A stretch of 64,000 nucleotides of DNA. Origin: Conchiformibius steedae (GTDB lineage: Bacteria > Pseudomonadota > Gammaproteobacteria > Burkholderiales > Neisseriaceae). Position numbers and translations under genes: made by a program. Location: NCBI RefSeq assembly GCF_014054725.1, contig NZ_CP059563.1, positions 829,749-893,748 of the forward strand. Reading direction: 5' to 3'. The stretch's first letter is position 1; each line of letters opens with the position of its first letter. The notes under the pieces are model-generated. The model saw only the letters and a list, made by a program, of their open reading frames with translations. It had not been told where the DNA came from and ran no database searches. Shown here piece after piece: positions 55,458 to 63,559 of this stretch.

Positions 55458-56792
55458 TTATTTTTTCTTGGCTTTGGCGGCAGCGGCGGTGCGCGGGTCA
55501 ATCCGCACAAATACCTGACGGCGCGGGTCGGTAAGCAGCTTGGCGGCAGCTTGAATATCGGCAGAACTTACGGCTTTGATGCGGCGGCGGATTTCGTCTT
55601 CATCGGCGTGGCTGAAACCGTTGGTTTCCAGTGTGCCAATCAACGAAGCCTGACCTTCCATGCTGTCGCGGGCATACACGGCAGACGATTCTTCACGCAC
55701 GCGGGCGCGCGCCAATTCTTCTTCGCTGACACCGTTGGCGGCGATGTCGGCAATTTGCGCTTCAATGGCTTGGCGCAGCTGTGCCACACTGCTGCGTTCG
55801 GAAGGCATGGCACTCACCAGCCACAATTGCGGGTGTCGCCCGAACAGAGAATAGCCTGTGGAAATTTCCAAAGCCAATTGTTGTCCGCGAATCAGGTTTT
55901 TATCAAAACGTGCCGCGCTGTGTCCGTCTAAAATATTGGTCAGCATATCCAGCGCATAGGGCAGTTTGTCGTCTAAATGCTGCAAATGCGGTACGCGGTA
56001 GCCGATAATAAAAATCGGCTGTTTGGTGTTGCCTGTGGTGCGCGCGCTGGCGGCTTGGCGGATTTCGTCTTCATGCAGATTGTGGCGTGTTGGCAGTTGG
56101 CGGGCGGGTAGGGCAGCAAACTGCTGTTTGACTTCCGCCAAAGCGGCATCGGCATTCACATCGCCCACAATCACCAAGGTGGCATTATTGGGTGCGTACC
56201 ATTGCCGATACCATTGGCGCAAATCGCCCGCTTTTAATTGGTACAAATCCTTCATTGTGCCAATCACGGCTGTGCGGTTGGCGGGTTTTTGAAAGGCGCG
56301 TAAATTCAATTGTTCGTATAAACTGCCCGTGGGGTTATCATCAATGCGCTGACGGCGTTCTTCGCGGATAACCTTCATTTCGTTGTCAAATTCTTGGTCG
56401 CTAAAATTCAGGTTTGCCATGCGGTCGGCTTCCAGCTTCAGCACTTCGGGCAAATGCTGCTTGGCAAACGTTTGATGATAAACCGTTTCGCTGCTGCTGG
56501 TATAAGCATTATTATTGCCGCCCAAAGCCGAAATACGGCGCGAAAACTCGCCCGACGGCACAGCTGGTGTGCCTTTAAACATCATGTGTTCCAGCGCGTG
56601 ACTCAAACCGCTTTTGCCAAGGTGTTCATCTACCGAACCCACCCGATACCAAAGCTGCGCCGTGGCAACAGGTGCGCGGGTGTCTTCACGGATAATTACC
56701 GTCATACCGTTATCCAGCGTGGTTTTCACGGTTTTTGCCCAAGCAGCGGGCATTGCCGCCGCCAACAGCAGCGCAATTAAGGTACGGGTCAT
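55458..56792 (-). CDS. M16 family zinc metallopeptidase, secreted
   Basis: A 444-residue protein with a signal peptide (MTRTLIALLLAAAMPAAWA) and the inverted zinc motif HALEHMMF (HxxEH) near residue 72, with a downstream EADRM glutamate about 75 residues later. The second M16 half starts near residue 220 and has the conserved RF/Y region (DGHSAARFDKNLI). Related periplasmic proteases usually act with a second inactive M16 partner, which is not adjacent here. ATG at 56792 is preferred over an upstream in-frame start because it begins the signal peptide. Confidence 0.9.
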   Translation of the reverse strand: MTRTLIALLLAAAMPAAWAKTVKTTLDNGMTVIIREDTRAPVATAQLWYRVGSVDEHLGKSGLSHALEHMMFKGTPAVPSGEFSRRISALGGNNNAYTSSSETVYHQTFAKQHLPEVLKLEADRMANLNFSDQEFDNEMKVIREERRQRIDDNPTGSLYEQLNLRAFQKPANRTAVIGTMKDLYQLKAGDLRQWYRQWYAPNNATLVIVGDVNADAALAEVKQQFAALPARQLPTRHNLHEDEIRQAASARTTGNTKQPIFIIGYRVPHLQHLDDKLPYALDMLTNILDGHSAARFDKNLIRGQQLALEISTGYSLFGRHPQLWLVSAMPSERSSVAQLRQAIEAQIADIAANGVSEEELARARVREESSAVYARDSMEGQASLIGTLETNGFSHADEDEIRRRIKAVSSADIQAAAKLLTDPRRQVFVRIDPRTAAAAKAKKK

Positions 56793-56836
56793 GGCACATC
56801 CAATTCCAAAAATCACAAAACAAAAATCATGACAGC

Positions 56837-57706
56837 TTATCCCGATTTTTTCAATCCCAAATCCGTTTTTGTCAGCAAATTCTTTTCTTTTAACAAAGCA
56901 TGAATTTCATCAGGGATTTCATCATCTTCTAAAAATTCATAAAAGGTTAAAATGGTTTCTTCGGGGGTATAAACCCTTTCCCTGACCGCGCACATGGTTT
57001 TAAGCCAATGAACAACGTGATAAATATGTCCGCGTGTATAGGCATCACGCAGCTCTTCCCCCAAAACCCGCCGCATGGTTTTATTGAGCTTGTCTTTATC
57101 ATATTCGCCATAAGCATAATGACGTAAAACCGCATACATCAATGAAACCAGTCCCGTTTTAGCAGTTAAACGGACGGGCTTATCGCCTTTAAAATGCTGA
57201 TAGACTTCAATACCGCGTTGATAATCTTGGGCAAACAGGCATTGCTGCAAATAGGAATAAAATAAATCCTTTACCATACCTTTGGAAGCAGAGTATTGCC
57301 TAGGGTAACGGTCTTCAAATATCCATAAATTGCTTTGTGCCAAACATTCGCGCCATGCTTCCACCACTTCTGCATTATCTTGACCGCTTTGCAACCATTT
57401 TACGCCCGCAAGTGCCTGATAGATTCTATAAACATGATGTGGTTCCCAATCTACTTCTTGTTTTAAGGCAATGGCGGTATGTAACCATGATAAGGCAGTG
57501 GGTAGAAACGGGTCATACAAATCTTTTTGACCGACACTATAAGCATAGAACACATTTCTTAACGTACTACTGGCAGATGAACCATGCATACTGTCTAATT
57601 CTTGATTAGCTTTCTTTTTCTCATAGTGGTATGCAAAACCATCTTCTGGATGGTCTGGATAGATTTCTAATTTTCTCAATAAATTTTTTTTAATGTTTGG
57701 CATCAT
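56837..57706 (-). CDS. Helical protein of unknown function
   Basis: A 289-residue soluble protein, helical and rich in Tyr, Trp, Lys and Glu, with no signal peptide (ALSWLHTAIALKQEVDWEPHHVYRIYQALAGVKW in the middle). No family is recognised; tetratricopeptide-like helical pairs are possible. ATG at 57706 or the next codon begins the sensible frame; an upstream TTG start at 57841 is less likely. A good promoter 180 bases upstream implies a long leader. Confidence 0.72.
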   Translation of the reverse strand: MMPNIKKNLLRKLEIYPDHPEDGFAYHYEKKKANQELDSMHGSSASSTLRNVFYAYSVGQKDLYDPFLPTALSWLHTAIALKQEVDWEPHHVYRIYQALAGVKWLQSGQDNAEVVEAWRECLAQSNLWIFEDRYPRQYSASKGMVKDLFYSYLQQCLFAQDYQRGIEVYQHFKGDKPVRLTAKTGLVSLMYAVLRHYAYGEYDKDKLNKTMRRVLGEELRDAYTRGHIYHVVHWLKTMCAVRERVYTPEETILTFYEFLEDDEIPDEIHALLKEKNLLTKTDLGLKKSG

Positions 57707-58101
57707 TTTTCTTTCTGATGGGATTGGCTGACCGTTGCCATGATACGGCGCAACAAAAAACCGCACAAGCACCGAAAGGCAGTTGCGCGGTTGGACAGGA
57801 TTATCGGAAAACGCCAACGCGCCCACCGACAAAACGGACAAGATAAGGGAATGACAAGAATAATGACATCAACAGTTTGCTGCTGATGCCTGTATTATAC
57901 CGAAATAATAATAACTATCAATAATCGCTGTGCATTTATTCGGTAAAAGCGTTTTAGTGATTTATTTTTTATCAAAATTTCTTTTTTATACGCCGCGCCA
58001 TAGCCCGAATCAATCTGTGTGAGGGTGTGGCTGTCGTATAATCGCGCCTAATCTGTCTTTATTTAAAAACAAACACCTGTTTCACGCAGAAAAGGAACAA
58101 G
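57707..58101. promoter_or_regulatory. Divergent promoter region upstream of tldD
   Basis: About 395 bases without a gene. On the minus strand TTGATA (57921-57916), 16 bases, TATAAT (57899-57894) drives the helical protein with a leader near 180 bases; its spacer is a run of AATAAT repeats with weak likeness to a Fur box. On the plus strand TATAAT at 58037-58042 precedes tldD by 60 bases. The rest is AT-rich and unremarkable. Confidence 0.55.
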
Positions 58102-59547
58102 ATGAATATGCCTGTTTTTCAAACGGTTTCCCAACAGCTTTTGCAAAACAACCGTTTGTGTGCCGATGCGCTGGCGCAAAGCCTTGCCCGTATCGGTACG
58201 CACCATGTTGATTATGCGGATATTTATTGCCAACGCACCGCTTACGAAAGCTGGCATTTGGATGACGGTATCGTTAAATCGGGCAATTTTCATATTGACC
58301 AAGGGGTAGGGGTGCGTGCGGTGTCGGGAGACAAGACGGCGTTTGCCTATGCCGACAGCCTGACCCCCGAAGCAGTGCGCCGTGCGGCGGATACGGTGCG
58401 CGTGATTGGCGCAGCAGGCAATCACACGCCTGTGCGCGCGCCTGTGACGGCAGCGGGCAAGCAGGTACACGGTACGGACAACCCGATTTTGGGCTTGGAT
58501 TCGGCGGCGAAAGTGGCGTTGCTGAACCGTGTGGAACAACTTGCCAAAGCTGCTGACCCGCGCATTGTGCAGGTGATGGCGGGGCTGGTGTGCGAACACG
58601 ATATGGTTTACATCGCTCGTTTGGACGGCAAACACGCTGCCGATATCCGTCCTTTGGTGCGTTTGAGTGTAACGGTGATTGCCCAGCAGGGCAACCGCCG
58701 CGAACAGGGCAGCGCAGGCGGCGGCGGGCGTTTTGGTTTGGCGTATTTTGACGATGGCAAATTAAAAGAATATGTGGATAAAGCGGTGAAACAGGCTTTA
58801 ATTAATTTGGAATCGCGCCCTGCGCCTGCGGGGGAAATGACGGTGGTGTTGGGCAACGGCTGGCCGGGTGTATTGCTGCATGAAGCGGTGGGACATGGTT
58901 TGGAAGGCGATTTTAACCGCAAACAAACCAGTGCGTTTTCAGGCAGATTGGGCGAGCGCGTGGCAGCCAAAGGCGTAACCGTGATTGACCAAGGGGATAT
59001 TGCCGACAGGCGCGGTTCGTTAAATATTGATGACGAAGGCAATGAAACCCGCCGCACCGTATTGATTGAAGACGGTATTTTAACAGGCTATATGCAGGAC
59101 GAAACCAATGCGCGGCTGATGGGCGTGCCTGTAACGGGCAACGGTCGCCGCGAAAGCTATTCTGCCACCGTGATGCCGCGCATGACCAATACCTTTATGG
59201 AAAACGGCAGCCACCACCCGCAAGAAATTATTGAAAGCATCGATAAAGGCATTTACGCGGTCAATTTTGGCGGCGGACAAGTGGATATTACCAGCGGCAA
59301 ATTTGTATTTGTGGCATCGGAAGCGTGGTGGGTAGAAAACGGCAAATTGCAATATCCCGTTAAAGGCGCAACCATTATCGGCAATGGTCCTGAAGTGTTG
59401 AAACACGTTTCCATGATTGGCAACGATACCGCGCTGGATACAGGCGTGGGGGTGTGCGGTAAAGACGGACAAAGCGTGCCTGTGGGCGTGGGACAACCCA
59501 CTTTGCGGATTGATGCAGGGCTGACGGTGGGTGGCAGCGAAGTTTAA
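58102..59547 (+). CDS. tldD: Metalloprotease TldD
   Basis: A 481-residue TldD with the zinc motif LLHEAVGHGLEGDFNRK near residue 260 and FGGGQVDITSGKFVF near residue 392. TldD works with TldE (PmbA) to degrade or mature peptides such as microcins. tldE is not adjacent. AAAAGGAACAAG precedes the ATG. Confidence 0.95.
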   Translation: MNMPVFQTVSQQLLQNNRLCADALAQSLARIGTHHVDYADIYCQRTAYESWHLDDGIVKSGNFHIDQGVGVRAVSGDKTAFAYADSLTPEAVRRAADTVRVIGAAGNHTPVRAPVTAAGKQVHGTDNPILGLDSAAKVALLNRVEQLAKAADPRIVQVMAGLVCEHDMVYIARLDGKHAADIRPLVRLSVTVIAQQGNRREQGSAGGGGRFGLAYFDDGKLKEYVDKAVKQALINLESRPAPAGEMTVVLGNGWPGVLLHEAVGHGLEGDFNRKQTSAFSGRLGERVAAKGVTVIDQGDIADRRGSLNIDDEGNETRRTVLIEDGILTGYMQDETNARLMGVPVTGNGRRESYSATVMPRMTNTFMENGSHHPQEIIESIDKGIYAVNFGGGQVDITSGKFVFVASEAWWVENGKLQYPVKGATIIGNGPEVLKHVSMIGNDTALDTGVGVCGKDGQSVPVGVGQPTLRIDAGLTVGGSEV

Positions 59548-59577
59548 GATTTCTCTAATTTATTGAAATTAAAGTAA

Positions 59578-59601
59578 GCAGCCTGAGATTTTTCAGGCTG
59601 C
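59578..59601 (+). terminator. Hairpin after tldD with uptake-like word
   Basis: GCAGCCTGA pairs with TCAGGCTGC around GATTTT. The right arm is TTCAGGCTGCCT, the complement of the Kingella-type uptake 12-mer AGGCAGCCTGAA. No T tract follows. Confidence 0.65.
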
Positions 59602-59618
59602 CTATATCAGCAATAAGA

Positions 59619-59888
59619 TTATTTTTCAGCTTGCCATGATGAGCGTCCACATTGGGGGCAAGAGTAGTTTTCACTAATCCATTCAACAATTTCATCTTTG
59701 AAAGCAAGTAATGCTACGCCACCTACAATCATTGCTGCACAGATGGCAAAAGCAAAGCCCGTACCCGCAAAAAAATAGGTTACCCATGCCCAAAAACCGC
59801 CAATCGGAGCAGCACCCCCAATAATTTTGACGAAAAAGTCAGTAGAAGTTTCTTCTGTATGACCACAATTCTTGCATTTGATTTTCAT
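59619..59888 (-). CDS. Small membrane protein with two terminal cysteine pairs (island 2)
   Basis: An 89-residue protein: C5/C8 (CKNCGH) at the N-terminus, two hydrophobic segments at about residues 22-41 and 43-63, and C77/C80 (CPQCGRSSW) at the C-terminus. Both pairs would lie on the same side of the membrane and could share one zinc ion. It is the second gene of a minus-strand pair divergent from an XRE regulator, the same arrangement as island 1. Function unknown. Confidence 0.75.
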   Translation of the reverse strand: MKIKCKNCGHTEETSTDFFVKIIGGAAPIGGFWAWVTYFFAGTGFAFAICAAMIVGGVALLAFKDEIVEWISENYSCPQCGRSSWQAEK

Positions 59889-59924
59889 TGTCTTGACCTT
59901 ATGAAATTTGAGTTTTAAATGGTA

Positions 59925-60269
59925 TTACCAGTCAGGTGTTTGACTATCAATAAAGCTTTCCATTTCTTCTTCTGTCATACCTTCCCAAGGACCACCTCCA
60001 TAGAAGTCTGTCCAATATTCAGACCAATTCTCTAACATATACTTTCTTTCCTCTTCCATCCAATCATCACAATCATCCAAATAATTATTTTCATCTGAAT
60101 TTTTTTCCTGATTAACTTTTGCTAAATATTTATCAGGGTGATGAATGTTATTGTAGATTTTATTTTCTATTTTTAGCTCATTTGGGGCAGGTATGCTGGA
60201 TAATGGATTGGTTCTGTATTGTTCTTCAACATAAAATTCTGTTTTTTCAGAGACTGTTTTTTTATTCAT
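59925..60269 (-). CDS. Acidic hypothetical protein (island 2)
   Basis: A 114-residue soluble protein, strongly acidic and Trp/Tyr-rich at the C-terminus (DDCDDWMEEERKYM, WSEYWTDFYGGGPWEGM). No cysteine pairs, signal or membrane segment. First gene of the minus-strand pair. A clear ribosome site (AAGGA) lies upstream of the ATG. I do not recognise the family. Composition is AT-rich. Confidence 0.72.
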   Translation of the reverse strand: MNKKTVSEKTEFYVEEQYRTNPLSSIPAPNELKIENKIYNNIHHPDKYLAKVNQEKNSDENNYLDDCDDWMEEERKYMLENWSEYWTDFYGGGPWEGMTEEEMESFIDSQTPDW

Positions 60270-60326
60270 TGAGTAATCCTTATTAATTAAAGTTAAATTT
60301 ATCTTGTAAAAATTCTAGTACATAAT

Positions 60327-60383
60327 TTTTAATATGAAACTTCCCAATTTGTCAAAAACCCTTTCCCAAATTGGGGTTATAAT
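60327..60383. promoter_or_regulatory. Divergent promoters and candidate operators of island 2
   Basis: Minus strand: TTGACA (60355-60350) with TTAAAA (60332-60327) at 17 bases. Plus strand: TATAAT (60378-60383) for the regulator. Palindrome CCCAA-A-TTGGG (60365-60375) abuts the plus -10, and a half-like TTCCCAATTTG lies at 60341-60351 over the minus promoter. Paired sites in both promoters suggest control by the XRE protein. Confidence 0.5.
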
Positions 60384-60416
60384 CTACCCATTTTGTCCCA
60401 ATCGAGAGAGTAAATT

Positions 60417-60803
60417 ATGAAAATCAACGAAAAAGTTAAAAAACTTCGTGAGTTGCATCATTTTTCTCAAGAAGAAATGGCGGAGAAATTGAATTTGTCT
60501 ACAAGTGGTTATGCTAAAATTGAAAAGGGGGAGCGTGGTTTGGATTTACATAAATTGGAACGTATTGCAACTGTTTTCGGTATTGAATTGACGGATTTGC
60601 TGGAAATTAGCGATAACAGTGTTGTCTGTTTGATTAATGAGAATTCTCATCATCACAACCATAATCATTATGGGAATCAAAAATTGGAATTTATGATTGA
60701 GAAATTGAATTTACAATTGGAGCATTATTGTGAGCTAATTAAGCAAAAAGATAAGGAAATTGAGATATTGAATAAGCTGATTGCGGCTTTGGAAGCCAAA
60801 TAA
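60417..60803 (+). CDS. XRE-family regulator with coiled-coil tail (island 2)
   Basis: A 128-residue protein with HTH_3 at residues 1-63 (NEKVKKLRELHHFSQEEMAEKL, STSGYAKIEKGERG), a His/Asn-rich linker (SHHHNHNHYGN) and a coiled coil from about 85 to the end (LEFMIEKLNLQLEHYCELIKQKDKEIEIL). About half of the HTH residues match the island 1 regulator. The histidine-rich linker could bind a metal ion, which would suit a neighbour with cysteine pairs; this is inference. Confidence 0.87.
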   Translation: MKINEKVKKLRELHHFSQEEMAEKLNLSTSGYAKIEKGERGLDLHKLERIATVFGIELTDLLEISDNSVVCLINENSHHHNHNHYGNQKLEFMIEKLNLQLEHYCELIKQKDKEIEILNKLIAALEAK

Positions 60804-60840
60804 TTATTTTTTTATTAATTTTTTATTTAGAGTAAATCAT

Positions 60841-61071
60841 ATGTGTAATTTTAAGAAAATCATGAGTTTTTCGGTGTGTGCCGTAGCATTGACAGCCTGT
60901 GCCGTACCCGTAGGGGGCTATTCGTCTGCACCGCAGCAGTCCACGCAAAGCACAGCTGAACGCATAGCTTCCGATGCGGCGATGGCTGCTTTGTGCGACA
61001 AAGTCCGCAACAGCAACGACCCCAAACTTAAAGCCGCGATGGGGCAAAGTTGCGCCGAAAACGGCTATTAG
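60841..61071 (+). CDS. Small lipoprotein, unknown function
   Basis: A 76-residue lipoprotein with lipobox LTAC near residue 20 and a mature part containing two more cysteines (ALCDKVRN and QSCAENGY) that could pair. Possible starts are 60841 or the in-frame ATG at 60862. Its TAG stop shares the G with the first base of repeat copy 2, so the insertion landed exactly at the stop codon. Confidence 0.72.
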   Translation: MCNFKKIMSFSVCAVALTACAVPVGGYSSAPQQSTQSTAERIASDAAMAALCDKVRNSNDPKLKAAMGQSCAENGY

Positions 61072-61231
61072 GGCGTGTCCCTATTGACTTATGCGGCGGT
61101 ATTTTTGGCACAAATCCGTGTCTGCCGCGTTAAAAATCCTTGCAAGGTGTTCAACCTTGCGCGGATTTTTGCCTTGCATACACGGATTTTTACTCAAAAA
61201 ACCGCTTGGCAAAGCAAATAGGGGCACGCCC
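61071..61231. repeat. MITE-like 161-bp element, copy 2
   Basis: Second copy of the element at 1826-1986, same length, about 90% identical by eye. The ends TTAGGGCGTG and CACGCCCTAA are a longer inverted repeat here, with TA on both sides as an intact target duplication. Internally AAATCCGTGT pairs with ACACGGATTT, and GCAAGGT with ACCTTGC, so the whole element can fold into a cruciform. Confidence 0.85.
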
Positions 61232-61301
61232 TAACCACATTGTGGTTTTTCCACGCACGCTTTGCGGTGGGAAAGCGTTTTGCCCTGTAGTACCGCTGTG
61301 T

Positions 61302-61323
61302 AAAGTGTTAAAATAAACACTTT
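61302..61323. promoter_or_regulatory. Inverted repeat in the gap before 61415
   Basis: AAAGTGTT-AAAATA-AACACTTT, perfect 8-base arms. It may be an operator or a weak hairpin. The 183-base gap from 61232 holds nothing else recognisable. Confidence 0.4.
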
Positions 61324-61414
61324 ATGCGGCGGCATATTTTGTTGCCTGCTGCGTGTTTGTGAAGCAGCACGGTGCGCCGCTGTTCCATGCCAACCATTTA
61401 AAACAGTGATAACC

Positions 61415-61747
61415 ATGACAGACGAAAAAATTTTTCAGAATACCGCTTTGCAAGACATCCGTTTTGCCCATCAAGGGCGTGATTTGATTTTATTTTTTGA
61501 TAATACTGAAAATGGGCGTTATTATGGCGAAATCCATTGCGAAGGGTTATTGGAATTTACTTTTCAAAGTTTGGGTTTTATTCATTATCCCGATGACGGC
61601 GACAGCCTGTTTCCGCTGTTTGTGCGCGATGTGCTGGTGCAGCCCACCCATCAGGGCTATACGTTGCGGATTGAAGCGGGATTGGTGATTCAGATTTCCT
61701 GCTTAAATATGCGTGTGGAACAGGATTTGGCGTTTGACGGGGTGTAG
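61415..61747 (+). CDS. Conserved hypothetical protein
   Basis: A 110-residue soluble acidic protein with alternating hydrophobic segments suggesting a beta-rich fold (RDLILFFDN, YGEIHCEGLLEFTF, YTLRIEAGLVIQISC). No signal peptide. Such small single-domain proteins are sometimes immunity factors, but no toxin gene is near. No family assigned. ATG at 61415 is chosen; an in-frame GTG lies three codons upstream. Confidence 0.65.
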   Translation: MTDEKIFQNTALQDIRFAHQGRDLILFFDNTENGRYYGEIHCEGLLEFTFQSLGFIHYPDDGDSLFPLFVRDVLVQPTHQGYTLRIEAGLVIQISCLNMRVEQDLAFDGV

Positions 61748-61791
61748 AGACGCACACAGGCACGCGGTAGCGTGCCTGTGTTTTTGATGAT

Positions 61792-62433
61792 TCAATCATC
61801 GGGCAAAACGATTTTGTCGCCTTCGTATTTGGCGGTTTTGTCTGTTTTTAAATCCCAAAACATTTTTAAACGCGCACCGTATTCGCGCAAACGGGTTTTC
61901 CACCCCGCCATTTTGCCGACATCGGCGGCGTTGTAGCCATACACGTCCATGCCGTGGGCGCGTGCCAAATACACGGCACGTTCGTTGTGGAACTTTTGGG
62001 AAATCACAATAAAGCTGTTTTGTCCAAATACATCACGCGCCCGCAGCACGGAATCAAGGGTACGCAAACCCGCATAATCGGCAGTGATTTTTTCAGCAGG
62101 CACGCCTTGTTTAACCAATTCGGCAATCATGGTGTCGGGTTCGTTGGCATCGTGTTTTAGATTGCTGCCGCTGGCGATAATGTGGCGGATTTTGCCTTGG
62201 CGGTACAGCTTGGCGGCGGCGCTGATGCGGTAGTCAAAATACAGGTTGCGGCTACCGTCTTCCAATTGTGGGGCAGTCCCCAACAACAGCGCGGCTTTGC
62301 GTTCGGGAACGCGCTCGGGGTCGGAACCAATATAGGGTGCGCTAAAACGGTGAACTTGGGCGGAAGCCAGCCATGCGGCGGCAGCGGCAACCATGCCGAA
62401 AAATACAATCAGTGTCATCATCATTCTGGTCAT
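61792..62433 (-). CDS. sanA: SanA-like DUF218 envelope protein
   Basis: A 213-residue protein with one N-terminal membrane helix (MTLIVFFGMVAAAAAWLASA) and a DUF218 domain: ERKAALLLGTAPQLEDGSRNLYFDYRISAA, IIASGSN, DYAGLRTLDSVLRARDVFG, ISQKFHNERAVYLA. These blocks match SanA, which contributes to the envelope barrier against large antibiotics in Enterobacteria. The start overlaps the rfaE2 stop by four bases. Confidence 0.86.
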   Translation of the reverse strand: MTRMMMTLIVFFGMVAAAAAWLASAQVHRFSAPYIGSDPERVPERKAALLLGTAPQLEDGSRNLYFDYRISAAAKLYRQGKIRHIIASGSNLKHDANEPDTMIAELVKQGVPAEKITADYAGLRTLDSVLRARDVFGQNSFIVISQKFHNERAVYLARAHGMDVYGYNAADVGKMAGWKTRLREYGARLKMFWDLKTDKTAKYEGDKIVLPDD

Positions 62434-62936
62434 AAGGCAGCAGCTTGGGTGCGGCGGATGCGGGCGAGTGTTTGGGTGGTGGAAGTGGCGTGTAAAAAGG
62501 GAATGCTGTGTACGCTGCCGCCACGCGCCAAGGTTTCGGCTGCGCCGATGATGCGGTCGGGTGTCCAATCGCCGCCTTTTACCAATACATCGGGGCGGAT
62601 ATGCTCAATCAATGCCGCAGGGGTGTCGTCATCAAACCATGTGACATAATCCACACTTTGCAAAGCAGCGGCAACGGCAGCGCGTTGTGCCAAGGGATTG
62701 ACGGGACGGTCGTCGCCCTTGCCCTGACGTTTGACCGAAGCATCGGTATTCAATGCCAAAATCATACATTTGCCCAAGGCGCGCGCCTGTGCCAGATAGG
62801 TAACGTGTCCACGGTGCAGAATATCAAAACAGCCATTGGTAAACACCAAAGGGCGCGGCAATTGGGATAAGATGCCGTCAAGTTGTTCGGGGGGAATGAT
62901 TTTTTGTTCAAAATCGGGCAGCGGATAGGCAGACAT
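62430..62936 (-). CDS. rfaE2: D-glycero-beta-D-manno-heptose 1-phosphate adenylyltransferase
   Basis: A 168-residue nucleotidyltransferase with FTNGCFDILHRGHVTYLAQAR (HxGH box) near residue 32, DRPVNPLAQRAAVAAALQSVDYV and VLVKGGDW. It makes ADP-heptose for lipopolysaccharide core. It is the stand-alone form; the kinase half is a separate gene outside the window, as in other Neisseriaceae. Confidence 0.94.
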   Translation of the reverse strand: MSAYPLPDFEQKIIPPEQLDGILSQLPRPLVFTNGCFDILHRGHVTYLAQARALGKCMILALNTDASVKRQGKGDDRPVNPLAQRAAVAAALQSVDYVTWFDDDTPAALIEHIRPDVLVKGGDWTPDRIIGAAETLARGGSVHSIPFLHATSTTQTLARIRRTQAAAL

Positions 62937-63087
62937 AACACGACTCAGCGCAGGAATACAAACGGGCGCAGACTATGAAAAACGCTACATCATACCATAA
63001 GCAAGGCGGCTGCCAAGCTTATGCGGTGCGAATTGTGCGGCAGTGTGGTGCGGTAGATACGTTAAAATATCCCGCTGCGGCGGCTTG

Positions 63088-63096
63088 TGATATAGT
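63088..63096 (+). promoter_or_regulatory. Extended -10 promoter of the second pigment locus
   Basis: TGATATAGT fits TGnTATAnT, 58 bases before the DUF3261-type gene. The gap 62937-63087 holds no other recognisable element. Confidence 0.5.
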
Positions 63097-63154
63097 CAAT
63101 CGGCGCGGCTGACCATGAGTAGTCGCTCAATTTTGATTTACCCAAAGGAAAAAA

Positions 63155-63559
63155 ATGAATCTGCTGAAACCCCTAACGGCGGTTTGGGTGTGTGGCGTGG
63201 CGGCGTGTGCTGCCTTGCCTGCGCCTGTGGGCGTGTTGGCGCAAAACGAAGTGCGCTGGTTTCGTGCCGAGCGTTTGAATGCAGAAGACGGCAGTGTGGC
63301 GCAAACTTCGCTGTTGTCGGTACAGGGTTTGGCAAACGGACAATCGCGCTGGCTGTTGGCAGATGCTTTTGGTGCACCGCAAGCACGTTTGACGGCGGGC
63401 GCACAGGGCTGGCAGGCAGACGGTTTTGCCCCGCCCAACCGCGCCGCCAAGCAGCTGTTTGCCGCACTTGCCCCGCTGATTCAACAAGGCGCACCCTTGC
63501 CCCCCACTTTACGCACCCCCGCCGCATTATGGCGGCTGACCCCAATTGAATCGCCATGA
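63155..63559 (+). CDS. DUF3261-type lipoprotein (aryl polyene cluster)
   Basis: A 134-residue lipoprotein with lipobox VAAC near residue 18. The beta-rich remainder (SLLSVQGLANGQSRWLLADAFGAPQARLTAGAQGW) fits the small DUF3261 proteins that lie between exporter and ketosynthase genes in aryl polyene clusters. AAAGGAAAAAA precedes the ATG at 63155. It overlaps the ketosynthase gene by four bases. Confidence 0.75.
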   Translation: MNLLKPLTAVWVCGVAACAALPAPVGVLAQNEVRWFRAERLNAEDGSVAQTSLLSVQGLANGQSRWLLADAFGAPQARLTAGAQGWQADGFAPPNRAAKQLFAALAPLIQQGAPLPPTLRTPAALWRLTPIESP

